DNA of 64,000 nt from Calditrichia bacterium (lineage in GTDB: Bacteria > Calditrichota > Calditrichia > RBG-13-44-9 > J075), in NCBI GenBank assembly GCA_028284445.1, contig JANQRS010000018.1:126001-190000 (forward strand). The letters are read 5' to 3'. Below the pieces are notes generated by a model. That model was not told the DNA's origin, ran no database searches, and saw only the letters and a program-made list of their open reading frames with translations. Shown in pieces: positions 8,808-17,778 of the stretch. Position 1 is the stretch's first letter. Each line of letters opens with the position of its first letter. A program made the translations under genes and the position numbers.

Positions 8808-10613
8808 TCAATGCGTCAATTGCTCGATTTTCTGCGCTTCGTCTTTGCGAAAGAAGCGCAGCGCGCCGAAGAGGGCGGCTATAGCAAGTGAGAGCAGTAT
8901 TAGCCCGGTTGTATATTGAGCCGTTAAGAGATACCCGGTGCCAAGCAGGCCGCCATAGATAAACGCAATCCCCATCAACCAACCCAGCCAGCGCTCGCCG
9001 CCGGTAGCTTCCGATTGCACTTCCGGATGCGCCTCTGCAATCGGCCCCCACCAGCCACCCGGTTGGACCTTCGTATAGAAATTGGCGAGAACATCATGGC
9101 TATCCGGTTCGGTCAAATAAGCGACAAGCACCCAAACAACGGTACAGACTGCAAGAATGAAGAATGCGCGAATCAGGTTGTAATCGTCTGTATAAACGAC
9201 GTTCAAGCTGTGAAAGGTGCCTTCAGACATCAGCCCCAACCAGGCCAGTGAGGATAGTATCAAACCGCCATTGGCAAAGAGCAGCGAACTCACCATCGCG
9301 CTGATTTCCGCCCAGGCATTAACCCGCCACCAATACCAGCGTAGCGCCCAAACAATGGCCATTCCGGCTGTCAGATCAATGATATATATCCAGGCGCTTT
9401 CGATCGAATCCATATGGTAGGCGGTTAATGCGGCAAAGAACACCAGGACTAGAATCGAGATACGTGACGCCCAGACATAATGCGACGGTGCCGCCTCTTT
9501 CACCATAAAGCGCTTGTAGATGTCGTTAACTAGGTAGGAACCGCCCCAGCAGAGATGGGTATCCATGGTACTCATGAACGCAGCCAGAAAGCTTGCTACC
9601 AGCATCCCTTTAAAACCAACCGGCATCAATTCCGCCAGCATCATTGGATAGGCCAGTTCCGGATCAGCGGCCAGCGCCGGCGTGGCTTCGGAAACCGGGA
9701 ACATCACCAGCGACCCTAATCCGACCACAATCCACGGCCAGGTCATCACGGTAATGCCAAGGAATCCCCACCAGAAAGCGGCCAGCATGGCATTTTTATC
9801 ATTCTTCGTAGCAAACAAGCGCTGTGCCGGATAGCCGTCGTGACCGCTGCGGCTCCAGAGCACGAAGATCAGGCACATATAAGACATGAATTCCAATGGC
9901 GAGATATGGTCAGGATTGGGTAGAATATCGAGTGCGCCGACTGGCGCATCATTCAATCGTCCGATGGCGGCGACCATACCTGATGGGCCGCCCAAATGAT
10001 CCAAAACGATAGCGGCCAGGAGAATTGACCCTGCCAATCCGGTAATAAATTGGAACATGTCGGTCATAACCACGCCCCAAAGTCCCGACGCAACGGTATA
10101 GACAATCGCCAGGAATCCACAGACGGTCAGCGTGAAAGCAGCATCCCAACCGAGTAGCACGTTGGCAAATTTGACCATCGCCAACATCACCCATCCCATG
10201 ACGATGCAGTTTCTGACAATCCCATGATAAACGGCGGAAACGACTCTCAGCGCCGTTGCTGATTTGCCCGAATAGCGCAGCTCCATAAATTCCGCATCTG
10301 TCAGGATATCGGCACGGCGCCAAAATTTGGCGAAGAAGAACACCAGCAACATCAGGCCACCGGCCTCATACCACCAAAGCCAGTTACCGAAAATACCATG
10401 CTGGCGCACGAGCGAAGCGGCAGCGAGCGGAGCATCCGTCGCAAACCAGGTGGCCGCAATCGAGGTGCCTGCCAACCACCAGGGTAAGGATCTGCCGGCA
10501 ACGAAGTAATCTTCCATACTTCGGCTGGCCCGACGCGTAAACCAGACGCCTAAGACAAAGGTGATCACACCATAGAAAGCAATAACGATCCAATCGAGGG
10601 TTTCCAGATGCAT
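8808..10613 (-). CDS. Sodium:solute symporter (SSS family)
   Basis: 601 residues with about 14 predicted membrane segments. The N-terminus 'YGVITFVLGVWFTRRASRS' followed by 'YFVAGRSLPWWLAGTSI' is the usual SSS opening (TM1 and the entry to TM2, with the 'GR.LPWW' signature). A later segment carries 'FLAAFMSTMDTHLCWGG', matching the Na+-site helix 'FMSTxDS' of the family. It would couple Na+ entry to uptake of a sugar, sugar acid or similar solute across the inner membrane. Its position beside the GH4 glycosidase and the amino-sugar isomerase gene suggests a carbohydrate. The start lacks a clear ribosome-binding site. Upstream is an inverted repeat region rather than an obvious promoter. Confidence 0.92.
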   Translation of the reverse strand: MHLETLDWIVIAFYGVITFVLGVWFTRRASRSMEDYFVAGRSLPWWLAGTSIAATWFATDAPLAAASLVRQHGIFGNWLWWYEAGGLMLLVFFFAKFWRRADILTDAEFMELRYSGKSATALRVVSAVYHGIVRNCIVMGWVMLAMVKFANVLLGWDAAFTLTVCGFLAIVYTVASGLWGVVMTDMFQFITGLAGSILLAAIVLDHLGGPSGMVAAIGRLNDAPVGALDILPNPDHISPLEFMSYMCLIFVLWSRSGHDGYPAQRLFATKNDKNAMLAAFWWGFLGITVMTWPWIVVGLGSLVMFPVSEATPALAADPELAYPMMLAELMPVGFKGMLVASFLAAFMSTMDTHLCWGGSYLVNDIYKRFMVKEAAPSHYVWASRISILVLVFFAALTAYHMDSIESAWIYIIDLTAGMAIVWALRWYWWRVNAWAEISAMVSSLLFANGGLILSSLAWLGLMSEGTFHSLNVVYTDDYNLIRAFFILAVCTVVWVLVAYLTEPDSHDVLANFYTKVQPGGWWGPIAEAHPEVQSEATGGERWLGWLMGIAFIYGGLLGTGYLLTAQYTTGLILLSLAIAALFGALRFFRKDEAQKIEQLTH

Positions 10614-10628
10614 AGATAGTCCAAGAGT

Positions 10629-10858
10629 GATAGTTGACCGGTGTTGGGTGCTCGTTGTTAGTCAGAGCCAGAATTGAGGAAATCCCAAATTTCAACAGAA
10701 AAAATTCCAAAACTCGCGAAAACGGAGGTTATGAACCAGACTTGTGTCGCCATGACTACTTCAGTCGACCAACAGCTAAATTTGCTGTTTTTCTATTTGG
10801 AATTTTTCTTGTTGGGATTTGGAGTTTCTTTCATCACTAACAACGATCAACTCACACC
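10629..10858. repeat. Long imperfect inverted repeat (AATTCCAA family)
   Basis: The left arm (10629-10712, containing 'GTGCTCGTTGTTAGT' and 'AAAAAATTCCAAA') pairs with the right arm (10785-10858, containing 'TTTGGAATTTTTCTTGTTGG' and 'CACTAACAACGATCAACTC'). The right arm overlaps the last codons of the isomerase gene. Related 'AAATTCCAACAGGAAAAACT' sequence occurs at 45605-45655. Confidence 0.6.
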
Positions 10859-11548
10859 TATCAGTACGGTCACATTCGGGTGCTGCCAAAGCGCTGAAGC
10901 CGGGATTAGTGGGTCAATTTGACCGCTACGGAGGTGTTCAAGAATAGGCAGTTTGGATCTTCCGACAACGAGCAAGATGATATGGCGCGATGCAAGAATA
11001 TCCTCAATTCCGATTGAAATTCCAAAATCTGGGGTTCTATCAAGGGATTTAACCATCTGGTGTTGGCGGGTTGCCGGCTGTAGTGCGGCAATGTGAGTGC
11101 GGGTCGAAAAACGGTCGGCGGGCTCGTTAAATCCGAGATGACCATTGGTACCGAGGCCCAATATACACAGGTCAATTGGACCATTTTTGTCGAGATAAGC
11201 ATCTGTCTGACAGCACTGCCCTTCCAGAGCATCAGTGCCGTTAAAAGTGAAGAGCTGCCCTTGCTCCAATCCCAATGGTGAAGCAATTTCCCTGAAAACA
11301 TAGTAGGCACAGCTGGACGGATGTGTTTGTGAGAGGCCGCCCCATTCATCGAGTTGAATGAGTCGGAGCGATGCGGTCCTTATGTCTAAGGCAAGCAGTT
11401 TCCTGACAAAAATTCGATAGGCTTGCAGTGGGCTGTTGCCGGTTGCCAGGCAAAACAGGGCATCCGGTTTGTTCTTGAGCGTTCTCAGCATTTGCGAAGC
11501 AGCGGCCTCACTCATCCTGTCATAGGAAGTATATTCGAAGAAATTCAT
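10847..11548 (-). CDS. Galactosamine-6-phosphate isomerase-like (AgaI/NagB superfamily)
   Basis: 233 residues. It aligns along its length with my recollection of AgaI: 'KPDALFCLATGNSP' (27-40, phosphate loop), 'LIQLDEWGGL' (63-72, Asp67/Glu68), 'DLCILGLGTNGHLGFNEP' (126-143, with general-base His137) and the end 'IPASALWQHPNVTVLI'. NagB/AgaI enzymes convert an amino-sugar 6-phosphate to the ketose phosphate plus ammonia. The LDEW and C-terminal 'PAS.LW.H' patterns favour the galactosamine form over NagB (usually MDEY). It is shorter than NagB, as AgaI is. The GTCAG hairpin array ends only a few bases before the ATG, so no ribosome-binding site is visible. It is downstream of icmF on the same strand but separated by hairpins, and probably works with the symporter and GH4 enzyme. 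Confidence 0.82.
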   Translation of the reverse strand: MNFFEYTSYDRMSEAAASQMLRTLKNKPDALFCLATGNSPLQAYRIFVRKLLALDIRTASLRLIQLDEWGGLSQTHPSSCAYYVFREIASPLGLEQGQLFTFNGTDALEGQCCQTDAYLDKNGPIDLCILGLGTNGHLGFNEPADRFSTRTHIAALQPATRQHQMVKSLDRTPDFGISIGIEDILASRHIILLVVGRSKLPILEHLRSGQIDPLIPASALWQHPNVTVLIGVS

Positions 11549-11550
11549 AG

Positions 11551-11703
11551 ACTCGTTATACTCGCTACGCTCGTGTTAGAGCCTGCGCCTCGTCAGCCGA
11601 CTCTGTCAGCGTCAGCTGCTTCGCATCGTCAGGCTCGCAAACTCGCCGTAAAGAATTATTTCCGCGAACGCAGTGAGCTGACGAGCCGCAGGCTCTGACG
11701 ATA
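11551..11703. repeat. GTCAG mini-hairpin array (copy C) bounded by 21-bp inverted repeats
   Basis: Short stems are separated by GTCAG words (11592, 11605, 11611, 11628). The unit is flanked by a 21-bp inverted repeat (11576-11596 versus 11678-11698, 19 of 21 matching), a miniature-element-like structure. It abuts the palindrome at 11707-11754. Sister arrays lie at 19386-19485 and 59775-59862. Confidence 0.7.
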
Positions 11704-11706
11704 CAG

Positions 11707-11754
11707 GCACATCCCCCTTAATCCCTCTTCGAAGGGGGATTAAGGGGGATGTGC
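11707..11754. repeat. 24-bp-arm palindrome (GCACATCCCCCTTAATCCC family)
   Basis: Arms 11707-11730 and 11731-11754 are reverse complements with one mismatch and no loop. It lies 9 bp after the icmF stop codon and could end that transcript. A second copy is at 19486-19534, and in both places the palindrome directly adjoins a GTCAG array. Confidence 0.85.
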
Positions 11755-11763
11755 TCATGGCTT

Positions 11764-14700
11764 CTACATATTCCGCCGATACTGACCGCCTACCTGATAG
11801 AGAGCAGAGGAAATCTGACCAAGTGAGGCCACTTTGGCAGTTTCCATGAGCGCATCAAACACATTTTGATTCTGGATGGCTGCCTTTTTCAGATTTTGCA
11901 AGGCAGCGGTGCTATGCTCCCGGTTACGATACTGGAATGCTTTCACCGCAGAAATCTGGGCTTCTTTCTCGTCTTCCGTTGAGCGAATCACTTCCTTCGG
12001 TAATTGCTGCGGCGAACCTGTGCTGCTCAGGAAGGTATTCACGCCGATGATGGGCAGTTCTCCACTGTGCTTCATAGACTCATAATAAAGCGATTCTTCC
12101 TGGATCTTATTGCGCTGATACATGGTTTCCATCGCACCAAGCACACCACCGCGATCAGAAATCCGCCGAAATTCCGCCAGCACCGCCTCTTCAACCAAAT
12201 CAGTCAGCTCTTCAACGATGAAGGCGCCCTGCAGCGGGTTTTCATTCTTCGCCAGGCCTAATTCCTTATTGATGATCAACTGGATGGCTACCGCCCGACG
12301 TACGGATTCTTCGGTCGGTGTGGTAATTGCTTCATCATAAGCGTTGGTGTGTAAGGAATTACAGTTATCGTAAATCGCGTAGAGTGCCTGCAAAGTAGTG
12401 CGGATATCATTAAAGTCGATTTCCTGAGCGTGTAAAGAACGTCCGGAGGTCTGAATATGATACTTTAGCATTTGCGAACGGGTATTGCCGTTGTACTTGT
12501 AGCGAATCGCCTTCGCCCAAATACGGCGAGCCACCCGGCCAATCACGGCATACTCCGGATCGACCCCGTTGCTAAAAAAGAAACTGAGGTTCGGCGCAAA
12601 ACTGTCTATGTCCAGGCCACGGCTAAGATAGTATTCCACAAAGGTGAACCCATTGGCCAGTGTCAAAGCTAGCTGGGTAATCGGATTTGCTCCGGCCTCG
12701 GCAATATGATATCCGGAAATCGACACCGAATAAAAATTTCGAACCTTATGCTCGGTGAAATAGGACTGAATATCACCCATCATGCGCAGGGCAAACTCGG
12801 TTGAGAAAATACAGGTATTCTGAGCCTGATCTTCCTTTAGGATATCTGCCTGAACGGTGCCTCGTACCACCGACATGGTAGCAGCCTTGATTTTCTGATA
12901 CACGTCGGCCGGTAACACTTGGTCGCCACTAACGCCGAGCAGCATTAATCCGAGACCATCATTCCCTTTCGGTAAATCACCGTTATAGACCGGGCGTTTG
13001 GCGTCACGTTGCTCATAAATGCCGTTGATTTTCTTTTCGACCTCATCAACCAGGCCATTTTCGCGGATGTATACTTCGCACTGCTGATCAATCGCGGCGT
13101 TCATAAAAAAAGCCAACAGCATCGGGGCCGGACCATTGATGGTCATCGAAACGGAGGTTGTTGGCTTGCTGAGATCGAATCCGGAATAGAGTTTTTTGGC
13201 GTCATCGAGGGTGGCAATACTCACACCGGAGTTTCCAACCTTACCGTAGATATCCGGGCGGTGATCCGGATCTTCTCCGTAGAGAGTCACTGAATCAAAT
13301 GCGGTACTGAGACGGGCGGCCGGCATGCCATGACTGAGATAATGGAAACGGCGATTGGTGCGTTCCGGTCCCCCTTCACCGGCAAACATTCGGGTCGGGT
13401 CCTCATTGGTGCGCTTGAAGGGATATACACCGGCAGCAAAAGGAAATTCTCCGGGAACGTTTTCGGTCAGCGCCCAGCGTAGAATATCACCCCAATCGTG
13501 ATATTTTGGTAGCGAAATCTTGGGAATCTTCAAATGACTAAGCGATTCGGTGTGGTTCTTCACCACAATTTCGCGATTTCGAACGGTATAGGAGAATTCG
13601 TCCGCAGCATAGCGTTCCTTTTGCGCTTGCCAATCGTCAAGGATTTCCTGGCAGTCCTTGTCCAACTGCCGCTGGACATCGCTGTAGAGCGTCTCAAGCT
13701 GGGCAGCATCCTGGTCTTGCGATTTTAGAAGATCAATCGCTCCCTTCAGCTGATATGCCTGACGGGCCAATCCGGCCTGCTTGTCAACGTACTTATTGTA
13801 GCGATCGCTATTTTCAGCAATTTCTGCGAGATAGCGCACGCGCTCCGGAGGAATGATATAGATCTTCTCGCTCATCTCCGGGGAAATCTCATACATCGAT
13901 TCCCAATTGAGGTCGCACTTGGCAACCAACCCATCAATCACCGCCCGATAAAATGAATTGGTGCCCGGGTCATTAAATTGAGAGGCGATGGTACCATAAA
14001 CCGGCATGGTTTCCGGGGCTTTGTCGAAGAGGCCGTGCCCGCGTTGATATTGCTTCTTGACATCCCGCAGGGCATCGAGAGCACCGCGCTTGTCAAATTT
14101 GTTGATCGCAACCAGGTCGGCATAATCGATCATATCGATCTTTTCCAGCTGAGTCGCCGCACCGAACTCCGGCGTCATCACGTAAACCGAAACATCTGCA
14201 ATTTCCGTGATCTCCGAATCACTTTGCCCGATTCCGGCGGTCTCGACAATAATCATATCATACGCTGCCGCCTTCAGCACGTTGACTGCTGGGACAATAG
14301 TCTTATTTAGCGCAAGATGCGCCTGGCGGGTAGCGAAAGAGCGCATATAAACGCGATCGTTGTAAATCGAGTTCATGCGAATGCGATCCCCGAGTAGCGC
14401 CCCACCGGTTTTTCGCTTGGAAGGATCAACCGAAATGATGGCGATCGATTTGTCGTCGAAGTCAGCCACAAAACGGCGAACCAATTCGTCTGTCAGAGAC
14501 GATTTTCCGGCCCCCCCGGTGCCGGTGATGCCCAATACCGGGATATCTGACGTGGCAGCCAACTTCTCGAGGGCATTGATCAATTCAGCAGCCGCTTCCG
14601 GGAAGTTTTCAATATAGGAAATAGCCTGGGCTATTGCAGGAATGTTTCGTTTCTTGATTGCTTCAATCTCTTCGGAAACGACTTCTGTTTTGGTGATGTA

Positions 14701-15129
14701 ATCACTTTGCTGAAGGAGATCATCTATCATGCCCTGTAGACCAAGCGTCCGGCCATCTTCCGGTGAATAGAGCCTGGCGATGCCGTAGTCATGCAGTTCC
14801 GCAATTTCGTCCGGCAAAATAGTACCACCGCCTCCGCCGAAAATTTTGATATGCCCGGCGCCCTGCTCGCGGAGCAGGTCGTACATATACTTGAAGTACT
14901 CAGTATGCCCACCCTGATAACTGGTTATCGCCACGGCCTGGGCATCTTCCTGAATGGCGCAATCGACAATCTCCTTTACAGAGCGATTATGGCCCAGGTG
15001 AATAACCTCTGCACCGCTACTCTGCAAGATGCGCCGCATGATGTTGATACTGGCATCATGACCGTCGAATAAAGAGGCGGCTGTCACAATTCGAATTTTG
15101 TTTTTCGGGGAGTATTTGCCGTTTTCCAT
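11764..15129 (-). CDS. icmF: Fused isobutyryl-CoA mutase (adenosylcobalamin-dependent, with G-protein chaperone domain)
   Basis: 1121 residues from the ATG at 15129; a TTG 60 bp upstream extends the frame but adds 20 unlikely residues. Order: cobalamin-binding domain (about 10-140, '[10 protein letters not shown]'), P-loop G domain (Walker A 'GTGGAGKS' at 203-210), then a TIM-barrel mutase domain with the IcmF-type signature '[16 protein letters not shown]' (methylmalonyl-CoA mutase has a different sequence here). IcmF interconverts isobutyryl-CoA and n-butyryl-CoA, and some relatives use isovaleryl/pivalyl-CoA. The built-in GTPase loads and protects the B12 cofactor. It is one complete chain of normal length. 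No cobalamin riboswitch is visible upstream; instead two TTGTCGACAA palindromes lie 86-120 bp before the start. It would serve branched-chain amino acid or fatty acid metabolism. Confidence 0.96.
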   Translation of the reverse strand: MENGKYSPKNKIRIVTAASLFDGHDASINIMRRILQSSGAEVIHLGHNRSVKEIVDCAIQEDAQAVAITSYQGGHTEYFKYMYDLLREQGAGHIKIFGGGGGTILPDEIAELHDYGIARLYSPEDGRTLGLQGMIDDLLQQSDYITKTEVVSEEIEAIKKRNIPAIAQAISYIENFPEAAAELINALEKLAATSDIPVLGITGTGGAGKSSLTDELVRRFVADFDDKSIAIISVDPSKRKTGGALLGDRIRMNSIYNDRVYMRSFATRQAHLALNKTIVPAVNVLKAAAYDMIIVETAGIGQSDSEITEIADVSVYVMTPEFGAATQLEKIDMIDYADLVAINKFDKRGALDALRDVKKQYQRGHGLFDKAPETMPVYGTIASQFNDPGTNSFYRAVIDGLVAKCDLNWESMYEISPEMSEKIYIIPPERVRYLAEIAENSDRYNKYVDKQAGLARQAYQLKGAIDLLKSQDQDAAQLETLYSDVQRQLDKDCQEILDDWQAQKERYAADEFSYTVRNREIVVKNHTESLSHLKIPKISLPKYHDWGDILRWALTENVPGEFPFAAGVYPFKRTNEDPTRMFAGEGGPERTNRRFHYLSHGMPAARLSTAFDSVTLYGEDPDHRPDIYGKVGNSGVSIATLDDAKKLYSGFDLSKPTTSVSMTINGPAPMLLAFFMNAAIDQQCEVYIRENGLVDEVEKKINGIYEQRDAKRPVYNGDLPKGNDGLGLMLLGVSGDQVLPADVYQKIKAATMSVVRGTVQADILKEDQAQNTCIFSTEFALRMMGDIQSYFTEHKVRNFYSVSISGYHIAEAGANPITQLALTLANGFTFVEYYLSRGLDIDSFAPNLSFFFSNGVDPEYAVIGRVARRIWAKAIRYKYNGNTRSQMLKYHIQTSGRSLHAQEIDFNDIRTTLQALYAIYDNCNSLHTNAYDEAITTPTEESVRRAVAIQLIINKELGLAKNENPLQGAFIVEELTDLVEEAVLAEFRRISDRGGVLGAMETMYQRNKIQEESLYYESMKHSGELPIIGVNTFLSSTGSPQQLPKEVIRSTEDEKEAQISAVKAFQYRNREHSTAALQNLKKAAIQNQNVFDALMETAKVASLGQISSALYQVGGQYRRNM

Positions 15130-15214
15130 AGAATTCTCGCTGATAAAATGGGCATTTTCTGAACTATAAAATATAGTCAGCACGTCCAATTCATTGCAAA
15201 CATGAAAAAGAAAT

Positions 15215-15249
15215 GATTGTCGACATGATCGTCAAGTTTGTCGACAATC
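15215..15249. promoter_or_regulatory. Candidate paired operator upstream of icmF
   Basis: An 11-bp inverted repeat, GATTGTCGACA (15215-15225) and TGTCGACAATC (15239-15249), is separated by 13 bp. Each arm is itself nearly palindromic around GTCGAC, and the two centres are 21 bp apart, two DNA turns. This is what a dimeric repressor or activator binding two adjacent sites would leave. The site faces icmF (start 15129); the next gene to the right (15446) is farther away. Confidence 0.55.
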
Positions 15250-15445
15250 TGAAGCCGTTTATCTGCACCCTGGCACTACAACAACCACGCCTATCTTTCA
15301 TATAAACAATGGTCTGCACGAAAGCTTTTCACAATAAGAGTTTTGTGGCACAGTTATCGCAAAATTATCCTCATCTCATCTACAGCGGTTTTCAAACAAA
15401 TTTTCAGGAGTCCAAACTTTTCCATCCAAAAACGCGAGGTCTGAA

Positions 15446-16030
15446 ATGCGCTATGTTTCGATTATTGCCATTTTTCTCATTTTAGGAAGGACAGTTATCG
15501 CCGGAGACCCTTCTGCAGAGGCTCAGGAATTGGCAAACTTACGCCCTTATGACAACCATATTCTCAGCATCGAAGCAAATTATATCGGCGGGTCCATCGG
15601 GTACTCAAAGAAGTTGAACGACAAATGGTATATGGGATACCGGGCCGGCGCAGGTGGTGATATCACGCAGCTGATGTTAGTGGGTGGAAGAGAATTCGGG
15701 CAAGGAGGTGGTTGGTCATATGATCAAGAGGTTAAGTACCGGGAAAGTGTTATTATCGATCTATTTCATGCCGGTCTCATCTTCACTCGCGAATATGCCT
15801 CCTTCTTTACAATGGAAACCGGTGTGAGGACATCTTATTTTTGGCAGATTTCCAGCTCCAGCGTTACCTCCGGTGGTTTTTTTGTTGGGAGTTTTCTACA
15901 ACCAATGTTTGGATTAAAAAACCTCAAAATAGGCAGTAGAATAATGGCCGGCCTCTTTACGGATGGAGAGAATCCTGAGTTTGGCGTACACCTCGGTGGC
16001 CCCAATTTGCGACTGCAAATCAGGTGGTAA
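15446..16030 (+). CDS. Exported protein of unknown function (outer-membrane-like), paralogue 1
   Basis: 194 residues. A signal peptide (about 1-19, ending 'RTVIAGDPSA') is followed by alternating hydrophobic/polar segments ending 'GGPNLRLQIRW', which looks like a small beta-barrel or lipocalin-like outer-membrane protein. GAGGT lies about 5 nt before the ATG. It is the first of five same-direction genes. The next gene (16085) is a diverged copy: both are of similar length and share 'GLFTDGENPE..GVHLGGP' versus 'GLFTDADASE..GIYLSGP' near the C-terminus and a 'G.F.GS.L.PM.G' motif. I do not recognise a named family. Confidence 0.75.
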   Translation: MRYVSIIAIFLILGRTVIAGDPSAEAQELANLRPYDNHILSIEANYIGGSIGYSKKLNDKWYMGYRAGAGGDITQLMLVGGREFGQGGGWSYDQEVKYRESVIIDLFHAGLIFTREYASFFTMETGVRTSYFWQISSSSVTSGGFFVGSFLQPMFGLKNLKIGSRIMAGLFTDGENPEFGVHLGGPNLRLQIRW

Positions 16031-16084
16031 TGACCGAGCAATCAGGATTGTCATTGCATGTTTCTTAAATTTTTGGGAGGCCTT

Positions 16085-16642
16085 ATGCGAACATCCGGAA
16101 TACTTCTGTACTTGCTGATAATGGGTAGTGTACTGCTTGCCGGTTCTTTGCAAAATTCAGGCTCGCAATCAGACAGCCTGGATGCTGATACAAAGAACAA
16201 GCGCAGCCGCCTTACTGTAGAGATAAACAGTTACGGACTTGGCATCGGTTTTTTATCGAATGGCGGCAAGGCACTGTCTGCAGGTTTGAAAGGCGGTTTT
16301 GGCACGGACAGAACCGGCTATATGCTTGCAGCCGGGCCTCATTTTAGCGAGGATGGACAACGATCGGACATTTTTGAATTATTCCATGGGACTTTCGTCA
16401 TGAATTACGACTTCGGCAATAGTTTTTACCTGGAATCCGGGATGCGCTTTTCGTGGTTGCTTCACTTTTCTGACGCCGGTCGCTTTAGCGGCGGTACCTT
16501 TGTTGGTCCCTATCTTCGTCCGATGCTTGGAAACGATCGAGTTCGGGTAAGTCTCAGAATACTTTTCGGTCTGTTTACAGATGCAGATGCGTCGGAGTCC
16601 GGCATTTACTTGAGCGGACCGCAGCTGGAAATATTGTTTTGA
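16085..16642 (+). CDS. Exported protein of unknown function, paralogue 2
   Basis: 185 residues from the ATG at 16085, chosen because GGGAGG ends 4 nt upstream and the protein then begins with a clean signal peptide (MRTSGILLYLLIMGSVLLAG). An ATG 27 bp earlier is in frame but has no ribosome-binding site. The rest is rich in Gly, Phe and Tyr with beta-strand periodicity and ends 'GIYLSGPQLEILF', with an aromatic last residue as in outer-membrane barrels. It lies 54 bp after its paralogue and 31 bp before a lipoprotein gene, so the group is likely an operon. Function unknown. Confidence 0.75.
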   Translation: MRTSGILLYLLIMGSVLLAGSLQNSGSQSDSLDADTKNKRSRLTVEINSYGLGIGFLSNGGKALSAGLKGGFGTDRTGYMLAAGPHFSEDGQRSDIFELFHGTFVMNYDFGNSFYLESGMRFSWLLHFSDAGRFSGGTFVGPYLRPMLGNDRVRVSLRILFGLFTDADASESGIYLSGPQLEILF

Positions 16643-16673
16643 AATTTAGAAAGCTCGATAGAGAGGTGGAAAT

Positions 16674-17099
16674 ATGTCAAAAGCTATCTTTGGCTTCTTG
16701 CTGATACTCATAATCCTTACAGGATGCAATAGTAATCAACCAAGCGAGCCGCCTACCGAGGACGAACATGCTAATGTTCACAGCATTATCGGTCAATGGT
16801 CAGTTATTGAAATAGCCGGTCCAATTTGTGACCTCGGCCCCTGTGTTGTTCCAGGTACAGCTTTTTGGCAATTTAATGAAGACTACACTTACCAAATTGG
16901 AACCCCGGACAGTATCTACTTCGACGGTACTTTCAGCTTCGAAACAGATACTCTAAATTGCGCTTCAGATAACCGTAATGAAATTCTTTCGTTGACCCCA
17001 TTTGGGAAATTCGACTATGAAATCCAGCAAAACGATACCTTGATAATGACGACTTGCCCCGACGCGTTTGCCACTTATGTCACAGTCCGTCGGCCCTGA
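16674..17099 (+). CDS. Small lipoprotein of unknown function, paralogue 1
   Basis: 141 residues. The signal sequence ends in a lipobox 'LTGC' (Cys18), so the mature protein should be lipid-anchored. An acidic linker (about 20-38) is followed by a compact domain opening 'IIGQWSVIEI', which resembles the start of lipocalin-like or META-type small beta-barrels ('G.W.v..i'). GAGAGGTGGA precedes the ATG. The next gene (17239) is a diverged copy with the same layout: lipobox, 'PPTEDEHANV/VTEEPHPDV' linker and '..GQW/GSWLVTDI'. Substrate or partner unknown. Confidence 0.72.
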   Translation: MSKAIFGFLLILIILTGCNSNQPSEPPTEDEHANVHSIIGQWSVIEIAGPICDLGPCVVPGTAFWQFNEDYTYQIGTPDSIYFDGTFSFETDTLNCASDNRNEILSLTPFGKFDYEIQQNDTLIMTTCPDAFATYVTVRRP

Positions 17100-17238
17100 T
17101 AGCAGATAGTGCTTATCTTCGGCTCGATTGGCAGAAGCAGCACTAGCCGACTTCGCAGCCAAGCAAGAACCCAACGTAAAAATATCGTAGCACCGACTGC
17201 AAAAGGTATTTAGATTAGCAAAGAAGAGGATATGAAAT

Positions 17239-17670
17239 ATGAAACAACGATATGTCTACATTTTATTAATGGCCCTGCTGCTTTCGTGCACCAGCCGCAA
17301 TCCCTCTGACGGTGGCCCGGTTACTGAGGAGCCGCATCCGGATGTCTCAAAATTTGTCGGCAGCTGGCTGGTTACCGATATCACCGGAACGGTTGATCCC
17401 TGGCCGCCACGCCCGGACTACACACTTGTATATGATTTTGTAGATAATCAAACCTATACCGCGACTGAAGATGGGGGTGTCATCCATTCCGGCGATTTCT
17501 GGATAGAAAATGCCAGCGTGGATTGCGGGACATTGAGCGCAGCCCGGGTCTTACGTCTTGAAAACTTCGCAACGATAATCCAGTATTCATTCGAAGACAG
17601 CGACTCGCTTGTGTTTCAGTTATGTGGTAACAGTCCGGTTCCCATAAACATGTCCTTGGCAAAGCAATGA
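17239..17670 (+). CDS. Small lipoprotein of unknown function, paralogue 2
   Basis: 143 residues with a lipobox 'LLSC' (Cys16) and the same architecture as the gene at 16674: short acidic linker, then 'FVGSWLVTDITG' and a beta-rich domain of about 100 residues containing 'VDCGTLSAARVL', parallel to 'LNCASDNRNEIL' in its neighbour. An AAGAGGA ribosome-binding site is just upstream. Both lipoproteins carry a pair of Cys residues in the mature domain that could form a disulphide. Function unknown. Confidence 0.72.
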   Translation: MKQRYVYILLMALLLSCTSRNPSDGGPVTEEPHPDVSKFVGSWLVTDITGTVDPWPPRPDYTLVYDFVDNQTYTATEDGGVIHSGDFWIENASVDCGTLSAARVLRLENFATIIQYSFEDSDSLVFQLCGNSPVPINMSLAKQ

Positions 17671-17778
17671 TGCCCACCGTGCAAATTTAGCCCGCCTGTA
17701 AATTTTCATTTAATCAATGTATTCTCGTACATTCCTGCATATTTGTGATTCTGTTTGAACAAATCTAAGGAGTGTGCG

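Noticed and set aside
11551..11703. CRISPR array
   Set aside because: Units are far too short, stems vary and there are no spacers or cas genes; no CRISPR array is present in the window.
15130..15445. Cobalamin riboswitch upstream of icmF
   Set aside because: No B12-box-like sequence or expected fold could be found; only the TTGTCGACAA pair stands out.
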